Source of the DNA: Bacteroidales bacterium UBA2287
GTDB taxonomy: Bacteria > Bacteroidota > Bacteroidia > Bacteroidales > Tenuifilaceae
Assembly (NCBI GenBank): GCA_002345675.1
Contig: DDWL01000002.1
Coordinates: 1-25,854, forward strand
DNA: 25,854 nucleotides
Reading direction: 5' to 3'
Of this stretch, positions 7,294-16,800 are shown piece by piece (position 1 is the stretch's first letter; each line of letters begins with the position of its first letter). The translations under genes and the position numbers were made by a program. A model generated the notes under the pieces. It was not told where the DNA came from. It was given only the letters and a program-made list of their open reading frames with translations, and did no database searches.

Positions 7294-10164
7294 ATGCAAA
7301 CCAAACAGCGTTTTTTTTCTCGTATACTTCTTCCTTCGCTTTTAGCAGTTTTGCTGTTTATGGCGGCCATTTACCTGTTTGTAATTCCTAACTACCGCGA
7401 AAGTTTAATGGACGGTAAGCGCGAAACCATTCGCGAGCTAACCAATACCTCGTGGAGCGTAATACACAAGCTTAACATAATGGTTAACAATAATTTTACC
7501 GTTGAGCAAGCTCAAAAAGAAGCAGTGCTTATTATTGCCGATATGCGCTATGGCGAAGATTTTAAGGACTACTTTTGGATTACCGATACATTTCCCCGAA
7601 TGATAATGCATCCGTATCGTCCTCAAATGAACGGAACCGATTTAACTAATTATCGCGATCCACGAGGTAAAAACTTCTTTGTCGATATAGTGAATGTTGT
7701 AAAGGCCAATGGCGATGGTTATGTCGATTACAAGTGGCAATGGAAAGACGATAGTTTAACTGTAGTTCCAAAACTTTCGTACGTTAAAGCGTTTGAGCCT
7801 TGGGGTTGGATTGTTGGCACAGGCATTTACATTGAAGATGTTAATCGCCAAATTTCGAACCTTACGCGTAAAGTGGTTTGGATTTCAGTTTTTATTACAA
7901 TTCTTATTGGTGCAGTAATTATTTATTTGGCTCGAAGAAACTATGTAGCCGAAATTGAGCGCCAAAATGCTCAGGATCGACTTCGCGACTCGATGCAACG
8001 GTACAAAAAACTTGTTGAGGCATCGACCGATGGGGTTTTAATGGTTATTGAAAACGAAATTGTATACTGCAATCCATTTCTATTGAATCTTTTAGGGTAT
8101 TCGCAAGGGGAATTCGACCAGCATAATTCTTTTCTATTCGAAACCCTTAATGGTTTTACAAAAGTTGAAGAAGATATTAGTGTTTCTTCTAATTTGAAAA
8201 ATTCTCCAGAAGCATCTGCTGAACATCGAGTAAGTAAGAAAAATGGACAACTTGTAAATGTTGTAGTAAGCCGTTCGAAATTCGATATTGATGGAAAGCA
8301 GGGCGTTATTTGCGCAGTAAAGGATGTTTCGAAGCATAAGGATGTGGAGCGCGAACTCGACTTGAGCATGGAGAAGTTTAAATCCGTTGCCAACTTATTA
8401 AACTTAGGCATTTTCCGATGCACACTTGGTCGCAATGCTCGTTTTGTTGAAATTAACCAAAAGGGCATAGAATTGCTTGGTTACAGTTCGCAAGTTGACC
8501 TTGTTGATACTAAAGTTCAGGAACTTTTCGAAATTGTCGATGAGTGGAAAGAGGTAATTCAAACTATTGGAGAAGGCTTAAATGTTAAGGAGCGTTTGCT
8601 TCGTTTAAAACGAGCCGATGGATTAACGCTTTCGGCACTGGTTTCGCTTTTCCCAATTAACGATGTACACGGAAAAACGCTTTACTACGACGGTTTCCTT
8701 ATCGATGCATACAATTATTTAGGAGGAAGTAGCAGTTTTAGCAAAAACTCAAGTTCGCTTCAACTTTCAACAAATGAACTTCTTAATCCATTAAAGGATT
8801 TTGTTACCCCAGCACTTCAGTGCAGTTTTGAAACCCCGGTTAGTGTTGCATCAAAGCTTATGGCCAAAGCAAACGCCGACATAATTCTAATTGTTAACCA
8901 CAAGGCGGCAGTTATGGGAATTTTAACCCAAAGCGATATAAGCCGTAGGGTTGTTGCTTGTGGAGGGAACTTAGCTACTCCCGTTTCCGAAATTATGAGC
9001 GCACCAGTAATATCGGTTTCCGATAAGGAAATGATAATGGATGCTTTTGCCCTTATGGTGCAACATAAAATTTCGTATGTAGTTGTAAAATCCGACGACA
9101 ATTTAAGGCCATCGTACATTAGCCTTCAGAGCCTATCGGTGCTTCGAAAGGATACCCCCGAATTTTTAGTAAATTCAATAGTAAAAGCCGAATCGATTTA
9201 TGAGGTTGCCGACACCATGAAACAGCTACCAAGGCTTATTAGCAACCTTGTAAACACAGGCACTGGTGTGGCAGCAACCGGAAAACTTATTAGTAAAATA
9301 TCCGATACAATTACCGAGAAAATAATAATCGACGCCATTTCGCAACTTGGCGAACCTCCTGTTCCATTTGTATTTTTAACCCTTGGTAGCGAGGGCAGAA
9401 GAGAGCAAACCCTAGCCACCGATCAGGATAATGCTATTATTTTTGAAGTTGACAATGCCGATAAAGTCGAGATTTATCGGGAATACTTTTTAAAACTTGG
9501 AAATAGCATTTGTAGCCTACTTAATACTGCGGGCTATCCATTTTGCGATGGCGGCGTAATGGCAATGAACAAAGAGTGGTGCATGAGTAGCAGCGATTGG
9601 GAAAAAACTATTGCTTCGTGGGTAACTACTCCCAATTCTCAGGAAATACTGAATATTTCAATCTTTTTCGACTTTAGACCAATTTATGGCGATTTCGAAA
9701 TGGCCAATGCGCTGCAGCAATTTTGCCTTAAAATGCTAAAGGATAAAAATGTGTTTTTTTATAATCTTGCCAAAAGCATAATTAATTTAAAACCCTCAAT
9801 TATCGATAGTTACAGTTCAGGTAGCTTCCATATTAAGATGCCTTTGTTAGTAATTTCGAGCATTTTAAGGTTATGGAGTTTAAAATATGGCGTAAGCGAA
9901 CGCAATACCCTCGAACGACTATCTGCCCTTCAGGCAGTGGGTGCAATTTCAGTTAACCTTAAAGAGGAATTCGAAAGAGCTTATAGTTACCTTATGCTAC
10001 TTCGTATTAAAAATCAATTGAGGCAAATTGAGGCCAACGAAAAAGCAAGTAACGATATTGATTCAAAATACCTTGCCGATTTCGATAGAATTATGCTTAA
10101 AAAATCAATCTCAACCATTTCGGACCATTTAAATAGGCTGGCCATTGATTTTAGGGTGAATTAA
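7294..10164 (+). CDS. Membrane sensor with Cache, two PAS, CBS pair and DUF294 nucleotidyltransferase
   Basis: Encodes 956 residues. Order: membrane helix (about 9-31); extracytoplasmic Cache domain of the sCache_2 type (about 35-190, with DYFWITD, GKNFFVDIV and EPWGWIVGTGIYIEDV); membrane helix (about 194-213); PAS 1 (about 235-350, ending GVICAVKDVSKHKD); PAS 2 (about 358-475); a CBS pair (about 497-625); a GlnD/GlnE-like nucleotidyltransferase domain of the DUF294 family with GSEGR (698-702) and metal ligands D710/D712 in TDQDNA; and the all-helical DUF294 C-terminal domain to the end. DUF294 proteins more often carry a cyclic-nucleotide-binding domain ahead of the CBS pair; here a complete membrane sensor takes that place. 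Catalytic motifs are intact. By analogy with GlnD and GlnE it could nucleotidylylate a protein, with control by an external ligand and by an adenine nucleotide at the CBS pair; target and nucleotide are unknown. It follows the phosphoesterase by 15 nt and the symporter operon upstream. Confidence 0.88.
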   Translation: MQTKQRFFSRILLPSLLAVLLFMAAIYLFVIPNYRESLMDGKRETIRELTNTSWSVIHKLNIMVNNNFTVEQAQKEAVLIIADMRYGEDFKDYFWITDTFPRMIMHPYRPQMNGTDLTNYRDPRGKNFFVDIVNVVKANGDGYVDYKWQWKDDSLTVVPKLSYVKAFEPWGWIVGTGIYIEDVNRQISNLTRKVVWISVFITILIGAVIIYLARRNYVAEIERQNAQDRLRDSMQRYKKLVEASTDGVLMVIENEIVYCNPFLLNLLGYSQGEFDQHNSFLFETLNGFTKVEEDISVSSNLKNSPEASAEHRVSKKNGQLVNVVVSRSKFDIDGKQGVICAVKDVSKHKDVERELDLSMEKFKSVANLLNLGIFRCTLGRNARFVEINQKGIELLGYSSQVDLVDTKVQELFEIVDEWKEVIQTIGEGLNVKERLLRLKRADGLTLSALVSLFPINDVHGKTLYYDGFLIDAYNYLGGSSSFSKNSSSLQLSTNELLNPLKDFVTPALQCSFETPVSVASKLMAKANADIILIVNHKAAVMGILTQSDISRRVVACGGNLATPVSEIMSAPVISVSDKEMIMDAFALMVQHKISYVVVKSDDNLRPSYISLQSLSVLRKDTPEFLVNSIVKAESIYEVADTMKQLPRLISNLVNTGTGVAATGKLISKISDTITEKIIIDAISQLGEPPVPFVFLTLGSEGRREQTLATDQDNAIIFEVDNADKVEIYREYFLKLGNSICSLLNTAGYPFCDGGVMAMNKEWCMSSSDWEKTIASWVTTPNSQEILNISIFFDFRPIYGDFEMANALQQFCLKMLKDKNVFFYNLAKSIINLKPSIIDSYSSGSFHIKMPLLVISSILRLWSLKYGVSERNTLERLSALQAVGAISVNLKEEFERAYSYLMLLRIKNQLRQIEANEKASNDIDSKYLADFDRIMLKKSISTISDHLNRLAIDFRVN

Positions 10165-10169
10165 ACAAA

Positions 10170-10193
10170 AAGCCTTGCATCTCTGCAAGGCTT
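10170..10193 (-). terminator. Terminator for tRNA-Arg
   Basis: A perfect 10-bp stem (AAGCCTTGCA / TGCAAGGCTT) with a 4-nt loop. On the minus strand it is followed by TTTTTGTTTAA, making an intrinsic terminator 12 nt past the tRNA 3' end. On the plus strand, where it follows the sensor gene stop, there is no T-run, so termination there would be weaker. Confidence 0.75.
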
Positions 10194-10204
10194 GATTCTG
10201 TTAG

Positions 10205-10278
<74 letters not shown>

Positions 10279-10314
10279 AGAATGTCAAACTAACTTCTCC
10301 CTTTTTTCGGATTG

Positions 10315-10322
10315 CAAAAATA
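10315..10322 (-). promoter_or_regulatory. -7 promoter element for tRNA-Arg
   Basis: On the minus strand TATTTTTG is an exact TAnnTTTG. Nineteen bases upstream is TTTT, one mismatch from the -33 TTTG. Transcription would start about 30 nt before the tRNA 5' end. Confidence 0.6.
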
Positions 10323-10333
10323 GAAAAAACATT

Positions 10334-10484
10334 TCAGTAATAAAACTTTTTTGCTAAAGCCTTCCGAATTTTATATTTTACTTTTTCTAAACTATCTTGC
10401 GAAGCCTTTAAAGTAGAATAAACTAATTCAATGTCAAATAGCTTTAAACTCTTTTCCCAGTTCTAATTCTAACTTCTTTACCAC
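10334..10484 (-). pseudogene. Possible frameshifted small lysine-rich ORF
   Basis: On the minus strand, codons from a GTG at 10484 read VVKKLELELGKEFKAI and stop at 10434-10436. In the +1 frame the coding-like text continues as FDIELVYSTLKASQDSLEK and on to a KKFYY end with a stop at 10334-10336. Joined, they would make a charged, amphipathic protein of about 50-55 residues. There is no family I recognise, no clear ATG and the frame is broken, so it may be a decayed gene or chance. The tRNA-Arg promoter lies just past its end on the same strand. Confidence 0.25.
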
Positions 10485-10514
10485 AATATTTATAAATCGA
10501 TAAATAAGTAAATT

Positions 10515-12254
10515 ATGAGAATATACATTCTGACTCTTTTTGCCTTATGTGCTGCAATTTTCTTTTCGTTTCTCGAAACTAATGCCTGCACAAACTACTT
10601 AGTAACCCGTGGTGCATCGGTCGATGGCTCAACGATGATTACCTATGCTGCCGATTCGCACATTCGTTATGGAGAACTTTACTGGCGCCCTGCTGCCACT
10701 TGGTCTGCTGGAAGCATGGTAACCATTTACGACCGTGGCACGGCAAAGCCGCTAGCCCAAATTCCACAACCTGCCCAAACCTACCAGGTAATTGGGTTTA
10801 TGAACGAGCATCAGGTTGCCATTGGCGAAACTACGTTTGGAGGAAGAAGCGAACTTCTCGACACTACTGGGCTTATCGACTACGGAAGCCTTATGTTCCT
10901 TGCACTTCAGCGCTCCACTAGCGCCCGTGAAGCCATCAAGGTTATTGCCGAGCTAGTCGAAAATTATGGCTATGCAAGCGATGGCGAATCGTTTTCCATT
11001 GCCGATGCCAATGAGGTTTGGATTATGGAACTTATGGGTAAAGGTACCAAGTTGGTTACCGACAAAAAAACAAAGAAAACCTTCAATGCCAACAAAGGTG
11101 GGGTTTGGGTGGCTATTCGTATTCCCGATGGTTACATAAGCGCTCATGCCAATCACGCTCGCATTACAACTTTTCCCATGGAAAACGAGAAAACTTCGAT
11201 TAGCTCAAAAAACCTAGCAAGCATTTTCAACCCCGAGGTTGAAGTGGTTTACTCGCACGATGTTATTTCGTTTGCTCGTACTGCCAAGTATTTCGATGGT
11301 AAGGATTCCGATTTTAGCTATAGCGACACCTATGCTCCGCTCGATTTTGGCGCAGCCCGCTTTTGCGAACTTAGGGTTTGGGCAATGTTTAACGAGATTA
11401 GTTCCGATATGAAGCAGTACTGGGATTATGCCGCTGGCAACAACTTAAAAGCCGAAAGGATGCCGCTTTACATAAAACCCGACAGGAAACTTTCGGTACA
11501 GGACTTAATGTCGTTTAAGCGTAACTACCTTCAGGGAACCGAACTCGATATGAGCAAGGATATTGGCGCAGGTCCCTTTGGTTCGCCTTACCGCTGGCGA
11601 CCTTTAACCTGGGAACGGGATGGAAAATCTTACTTTCACGAAAGGGTTACTGTTACTCAGCAAACTGGTTTTTCGTTTGTTGCACACATGCGAAACTGGC
11701 TGCCCAATCATATTGGAGGCATTTTTTGGTTCGGTGTCGACGATGCTGGCTCAACTGTTTACGTGCCCTTTTACTGCGGAATTAACAAAGTTCCTCATGT
11801 TTATGCCGAAGGCAATGGCGACATGCTTTCGTATTCCGATAATTCCGCTTTCTGGGTATTTAACCGTGTTGCACATTTTAAGTACCTTTTTTACTACAGG
11901 GTAATGCCCGATATTTCTCTTTTGCAGTCCGAATTGGAAAATAAGTTTACCGCCTATGTGCCTGCTATCGACCAGGCAGCTTCGTTGCTTCATAAAACAA
12001 ACCCACAGTTGGCTCGCCAGTTTATAACCGACTTTTCAACAAGTATGGCAAACGAAACGGTTAACCGCTGGAAGGAGCTTAGCAATTTCTTGCTTGTTAA
12101 ATATCTCGATGGAAATGTGAAGCAGGAAAAGGATGGCGAGTTACTTCGAAATCCTTATGGATACCCACGTTCTCCTAAATTCCCTGGCTACCCCGATGAG
12201 TGGAAACAGAACGTGATTGAAAAGACTGGCGAAAAGTTTTTAGAGCCGAAATAG
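10515..12254 (+). CDS. C69-family (PepD-like) dipeptidase, exported
   Basis: Encodes 579 residues. A signal peptide (about 1-24, with the hydrophobic core ILTLFALCAAIFFSF) runs straight into ACTNYLVTRGASVDGS. In peptidase family C69 the mature enzyme starts at a catalytic N-terminal Cys (Ntn-hydrolase fold); here it is C25, which signal peptidase cleavage after A24 would expose directly. SMITYAADSH, GYASDGESFSIADANEVWIMEL and GVWVAIRIPDGYISAHAN are further C69 blocks. The likely role is hydrolysis of dipeptides in the periplasm. It is the first of three peptidases in the same direction. The gap upstream (10279-10514) holds the divergent tRNA-Arg promoter but no strong plus-strand -7 element was found. 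A hairpin follows the stop codon. Confidence 0.9.
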   Translation: MRIYILTLFALCAAIFFSFLETNACTNYLVTRGASVDGSTMITYAADSHIRYGELYWRPAATWSAGSMVTIYDRGTAKPLAQIPQPAQTYQVIGFMNEHQVAIGETTFGGRSELLDTTGLIDYGSLMFLALQRSTSAREAIKVIAELVENYGYASDGESFSIADANEVWIMELMGKGTKLVTDKKTKKTFNANKGGVWVAIRIPDGYISAHANHARITTFPMENEKTSISSKNLASIFNPEVEVVYSHDVISFARTAKYFDGKDSDFSYSDTYAPLDFGAARFCELRVWAMFNEISSDMKQYWDYAAGNNLKAERMPLYIKPDRKLSVQDLMSFKRNYLQGTELDMSKDIGAGPFGSPYRWRPLTWERDGKSYFHERVTVTQQTGFSFVAHMRNWLPNHIGGIFWFGVDDAGSTVYVPFYCGINKVPHVYAEGNGDMLSYSDNSAFWVFNRVAHFKYLFYYRVMPDISLLQSELENKFTAYVPAIDQAASLLHKTNPQLARQFITDFSTSMANETVNRWKELSNFLLVKYLDGNVKQEKDGELLRNPYGYPRSPKFPGYPDEWKQNVIEKTGEKFLEPK

Positions 12255-12274
12255 CTATAATACCCTTATTTCCC

Positions 12275-12311
12275 AAACCCCGAATGTTCATCAATCTGAA
12301 CTTCGGGGTTT
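12275..12311 (+). terminator. Hairpin after the C69 dipeptidase gene
   Basis: AAACCCCGAA (12275-12284) pairs perfectly with TTCGGGGTTT (12302-12311), and an inner GTTCA/TGAAC pair extends the stem after a one-base bulge. The following CATTATTCTAT is only moderately T-rich, so termination may be incomplete. Confidence 0.6.
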
Positions 12312-12371
12312 CATTATTCTATACTAATTCCAATTTAAGCACCAATAGATTAGTTAACTTATTTTTAAAAT

Positions 12372-12392
12372 TAAGGGTTAGGCCTACCCTTA
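12372..12392. promoter_or_regulatory. Imperfect palindrome upstream of iadA
   Basis: TAAGGG, one extra T, TAGGCCTA, then CCCTTA form a 21-bp near-palindrome about 55 nt before the iadA start. It could be an operator for a dimeric regulator, but no regulator gene is nearby and the reading is weak. Confidence 0.25.
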
Positions 12393-12447
12393 GGGGTATT
12401 AATAATAGTATCGATAAGAAGAAATTGTTATTCAAAAATATTGTACT

Positions 12448-13611
12448 ATGATTCTAATTAAAAATGCCGAAGTATACTCCCCAAATTACGTGGGAATAAA
12501 GGATATCCTAATTGCTGGTAGGGTAATTGTTGGAATTGAAAATTTCATTGAGCCGCCCAAAGGTGTTCAATGCGAAATAGTCGATGCCACAGGGCTTAAG
12601 CTTGTACCAGGACTTATCGATGCTCACGTACATATTGCAGGTGCAGGTGGCGAAGGTGGTCCGGCAACTCGCACTCCCGAACTTCAACTTAGTATGCTTG
12701 TCGATGCTGGCGTTACCACCGTTATTGGTTGCCTTGGAACCGATGGCATGACCCGCTCGGTTGAAAGCGTTCTTATGAAAGCCAAAGCATTACGACACGA
12801 AGGGGTTTCGTCGTGGATTTACACAGGTTCGTACCAAGTGCCTACGCCAACCATTACGGGCGATGTAGGCAAGGACATAGCACTAATTGATGAGATAATT
12901 GGCGTTGGCGAGGTGGCCATTTCCGACCATCGGTCGTCGTGCCCAACAACCAACGAGTTAATTCGAATTACCGAGCACGCAAGGGTAGGAGGAATGCTTG
13001 GTGGAAAGGCTGGCATTGTTAACATTCATATGGGCGACGCTAAAAATCCTTTTCAACCCATACACGATGCCGTTGCAAAAAGTGAACTGAACTACAAACA
13101 GTTTTTCCCAACCCACATTAACCGCAACGATTACATTTTTGAGGATGCCAAGGAATACGGCAAAAAGGGTTGGATTGACATTACAACAAGCTCCTACCCA
13201 TACTTTCCACAGTACGAAATAAAGCCCTCGCGGGCTCTTAAGTTACTCCTCGAAGCAGGCGTTCCCATTGAGCATATTACTTTCACTTCCGATGCCTGTG
13301 GATCGTTACCCGATTTCGATGCTATTACTGGCGAACTAAAGCGACTCGAAATGGGTATGCCCAGTTCAAACCTTCGTGAATTAGTAGATGCCGTTAGAGA
13401 GGAAAAAATTCCCCTCGAAACGGCGCTAAAGGTTCTTACCTCAAATCCTGCCGATGTGCTAAAACTTAAAGCAAAAGGGAGAATTGAAATAGGAAAGGAT
13501 GCCGACATTCTTCTTCTCGATACCGATTTTAAGGTGAAGCACATGTTTGCCCTTGGGCAATTTATGAAACGAGACTACATAGCACTTCGAAAAGGAGCGT
13601 ATGAGGTATAG
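12448..13611 (+). CDS. iadA: Beta-aspartyl (isoaspartyl) dipeptidase, M38 amidohydrolase
   Basis: Encodes 387 residues, the normal length for IadA. The enzyme cleaves isoaspartyl dipeptides, products of damaged or degraded proteins. The binuclear zinc site of the amidohydrolase barrel is complete: H60 and H62 (DAHVH), the bridging carbamylated Lys as K187 (GGKAG), H194 (NIHMGD), H223 (FPTHINRN) and D282 (TSDACG). GEVAISDHRSSCPT and the GAGGEGGPATRTPE substrate-loop segment are IadA-specific, separating it from dihydroorotases and D-aminoacylases. There is no signal peptide, so it acts in the cytoplasm. It follows the C69 dipeptidase after 193 nt that include a hairpin and an imperfect palindrome, so it may have its own promoter. 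Its stop codon lies 2 nt before a heptanucleotide repeat tract. Confidence 0.95.
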   Translation: MILIKNAEVYSPNYVGIKDILIAGRVIVGIENFIEPPKGVQCEIVDATGLKLVPGLIDAHVHIAGAGGEGGPATRTPELQLSMLVDAGVTTVIGCLGTDGMTRSVESVLMKAKALRHEGVSSWIYTGSYQVPTPTITGDVGKDIALIDEIIGVGEVAISDHRSSCPTTNELIRITEHARVGGMLGGKAGIVNIHMGDAKNPFQPIHDAVAKSELNYKQFFPTHINRNDYIFEDAKEYGKKGWIDITTSSYPYFPQYEIKPSRALKLLLEAGVPIEHITFTSDACGSLPDFDAITGELKRLEMGMPSSNLRELVDAVREEKIPLETALKVLTSNPADVLKLKAKGRIEIGKDADILLLDTDFKVKHMFALGQFMKRDYIALRKGAYEV

Positions 13612-13613
13612 TC

Positions 13614-13739
13614 CGCAGTCTTCAGTCTTCAGTCGGCAGGACACACCAACCGCCAACCGCCAACCGATAACCAATCACCGACAATTGAGAACTGAGAACT
13701 GAGAACTGAGAACCGATAACTGAGAACCGACAACCGATT
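13614..13739. repeat. 18-unit degenerate heptanucleotide tandem repeat
   Basis: The tract reads without a break in a 7-bp register for 18 units: CGCAGTC, TTCAGTC (x2), GGCAGGA, CACACCA, ACCGCCA (x2), ACCGATA, ACCAATC, ACCGACA, ATTGAGA, ACTGAGA (x3), ACCGATA, ACTGAGA, ACCGACA, ACCGATT. It begins 2 nt after the iadA stop. The early TTCAGTC units are near reverse complements of the late ACTGAGA units, so the transcript could fold on itself. The period is not a multiple of three and the tract is not in a gene. Confidence 0.85.
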
Positions 13740-13747
13740 AAGCTATT

Positions 13748-13755
13748 TATATTTC
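13748..13755 (+). promoter_or_regulatory. -7 candidate for the tricorn-like peptidase gene
   Basis: TATATTTC is one base off TAnnTTTG and lies 48 nt before the start codon at 13804. No clear -33 element is seen; the heptamer tract ends 8 nt upstream and would overlap the -33 region. Confidence 0.35.
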
Positions 13756-13803
13756 CTTTCGTCATAAGGTGAGTTATCAATTTTCTAACTAAATACTTAC
13801 CCT

Positions 13804-16800
13804 ATGAAGCGATATTTTTTTTCAATGGTTTTTGCAGCATCCTTTCTGTTTGTATTTCAAACAGTTTCGGCGCAGGAGTCACGCTTAATGCGTTTCCCAA
13901 CAGTTAATGCAAACCAAGTTGTTTTTTCGTATGCTGGCGACTTGTATTCGGTTTCACTCACTGGTGGAACTGCCCGCAAGTTAACGTCGCACAATGGCTA
14001 CGAAACCTTTCCAAAGTTTTCGCCCGATGGCAAAACCATTGCCTTTACCGGTCAGTACGATGGCAACACCGAGGTGTTTACAATTCCTGCCGAAGGCGGT
14101 ATGCCCCGTAGGCTAACATTCACTGCAACTCTTAATCGCGATGATGTGTCGGATCGAATGGGACCCAATAATATTGTAATGGCGTGGACTCCCGATGGCA
14201 AAAGCATTATTTACCGCTCGCGCAAGCAAACCTTCAACGATTTTGTTGGTCACCTTTTCTCCGTTTCGGTAAATGGTGGGCTTTCACAAGAATTGCCCCT
14301 TTCAACGGGTGGCTTTTGTTCATACTCGCCCGATGGAAAGCAGCTTGCATTTAACCGAGTTTTTCGCGAATTCCGCACTTGGAAATACTATAAAGGTGGA
14401 ATGGCCGACGATATTTGGATTTTCGATTTCGAAAGCAAGCAAACAAAAAATATTACCAGTAACGTTTCGCAGGATATGTTTCCAATGTGGATTGGCGAAG
14501 AGATTTTTTTTGTGTCCGATCGCGACCGTACAGCTAACCTTTTCTCCTATAATTTAAAAACCGAAAAGGTTGAAAAGGTTACAAATTTTACCGATTTCGA
14601 TGTGAAGTTCCCTAGTAGTAACGGCAATTCTATTGTTTTCGAAAAGGGAGGATTTCTATTCCAATTCGATGCTAAAAGTCGCAAGTTTGCTCAAATTCCA
14701 GTTACCATTACCGACGACCTTGGCTATTCGCGTTCCGAACTGGTTGATGCTTCGAAGCGAATTTTTTCGGCTCAAATTGCACCCGATGGTGCAAGGGCTG
14801 TTTTCTCGGCTAGGGGCGATGTATTTACTGTTCCTTCAACAGGCGGAATTACCCGTAACCTAACCCAAACTTCGGAGGCTCACGAACGTGCAGCAACCTG
14901 GTCGCCCGATGGAAAGTATGTTGCCTACCTTTCGGATATTAGCGGCGAGTACGAAATTTACATTCAAGCTCAGGACGGCTCGGCTCCCGCCGAAAGAGTT
15001 ACAACTGGTTCGAAGAACTACATCTTCGGCATTTCGTGGTCGCCCGACAGCAAAAAGATTCTTTTCACCAATCGCAAAAGCGAACTTGCCTACGTTGATA
15101 TTACGACCAAAAAAGTAACCTTTGTCGATAATGGTAAGTATAGCAACATATTTTCCACTACATGGTCGCCCGATAGCAAGTGGATTGCCTATTCAAATGC
15201 CGACGAAAATCGATTCTCAGTTATTTATCTATTTAATTTAGCAACTGGCACCAAAACCCCTGTAACCGATAGTTGGTACTCCTCATCGCAGGCTACATTT
15301 TCCAACGATGGCAAGTATCTGCTTTTTGTTTCCGATCGCGACTTCAACCCCATTTACAGTCGAACCGAGTGGAACCACGCCTATGGTGCAATGAGTCGCA
15401 TTTATATGGTTATGCTTGCAAAGGTCACCCCTTCACCATTTGCTCCCGAAAATAATGAAGTTAAAATTGAAACTGCTACTGAAAAGCCCGCTGATAAAGG
15501 CAAGAAAGATGATGATAAGAAAGCCGAGCCACCAAAAGTTGTCGATGTGAAAATTGACTTAGTTGGAATTCAATCTCGCATTGTTTCAATGCCTGTTGAT
15601 GTGGCCAACTATTGGAATATACTATGTATTGACGATAAGGTATATTTTACTCAGGCTGCCGAAGGCCGAAGGAGTGGTGGTACAATGAAGTTTTACGACC
15701 TAAAAAAGAAGAGCGAGACTGAACTTGGCGATGGATTTGGTTACTCAGTTTCTGCCAATGGTAAAAAGATGCTGGTTTCGAAAAATGGTACTTATTCCAT
15801 TATCGATTTACCTTCGTTAAAAATTAATATGGAAAAAACCCTCGACCTGTCGAATATGAAGGTTTGGGTTGATTACCGCAAGGAGTGGAAGCAAATTTAC
15901 GACGAAAGCTGGCGCCAAATGCGCGACTTTTTCTATGTTGAAAACATGCACGGGGTTGACTGGTCAGCAATGCATAAAAAGTACGATGCACTAATTCCTT
16001 TTGTTAACCATCGTGCCGATTTGTCCTATGTTATTGGCGAGTTAATAGGCGAGTTAAATGTTGGTCACGCTTACGTTAATAGCGGCGACATGCCAAAACC
16101 TTTAAGAACTCCCATGGGACTTCTTGGAGCTAAGTTAAGTCGACATACCTCGGGTTTCTATCAAATCAATCAAATTCTCGAAGGTGCATCGTGGAGCAGT
16201 TCGCTTCGCTCGCCACTACTCGATGTTGGCGTTAATGTTAGCAAAGGCGACTACATAATCGCTATCGATGGCAAAAACCTAGGTCAGGTTGACGATGTAT
16301 ATCAAACCCTTATTGGCAAAGCCAACAAAACAGTTGAACTTTTAGTGAATTCGAAGCCCGAAGCGTCAGGTGCCCGCAAGGTGCTTGTAATTCCTGTTTC
16401 CGACGAGGCTCCTCTTTACTACTACACTTGGGTTCAAGGAAATATCCGTAAGGTTAGCGAGGCCACAAATGGCGAAGTGGGCTATATTCACGTTCCCGAC
16501 ATGGGAGTTGAAGGCCTCAACGAGTTTGTTAAGCACTTCTATCCGCAGCTCACAAAAAAAGCACTTATTATCGACGACAGGGGCAATGGTGGTGGAAACG
16601 TTTCGCCAATGCTGCTCGAAAGGCTTAGCCGTGTTCCATATCGTGCTAATGCCCGTCGCGGATTCGACACTCCAGTACCTGTTCCAAACCAAACCCACGT
16701 TGGGCCAAAAGTACTGCTAATCGACCGCTACTCGGCATCCGATGGCGACTTGTTCCCGTACGGTTTTCGTCAGCTGGGTTTAGGTAAAATTATTGGAACC

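Noticed and set aside
7971..8468. Long antisense open frame (165 codons) opposite the sensor gene
   Set aside because: It is fully inside a gene with clear PAS domains, and its translation is Ser/Thr-rich shadow text.
10440..10465. GGGAAAA as a -1 frameshift site in the broken small ORF
   Set aside because: The heptamer is in register, but the -1 frame stops within five codons; the continuation needs a +1 shift, so a standard -1 slippery mechanism does not fit.
13614..13739. CRISPR-like array
   Set aside because: Units are 7 bp and contiguous with no unique spacers; it is a tandem repeat.
16366..16698. Antisense open frame (110 codons) opposite the S41 domain
   Set aside because: It overlaps the catalytic part of the tricorn-like peptidase and has no motif of its own.
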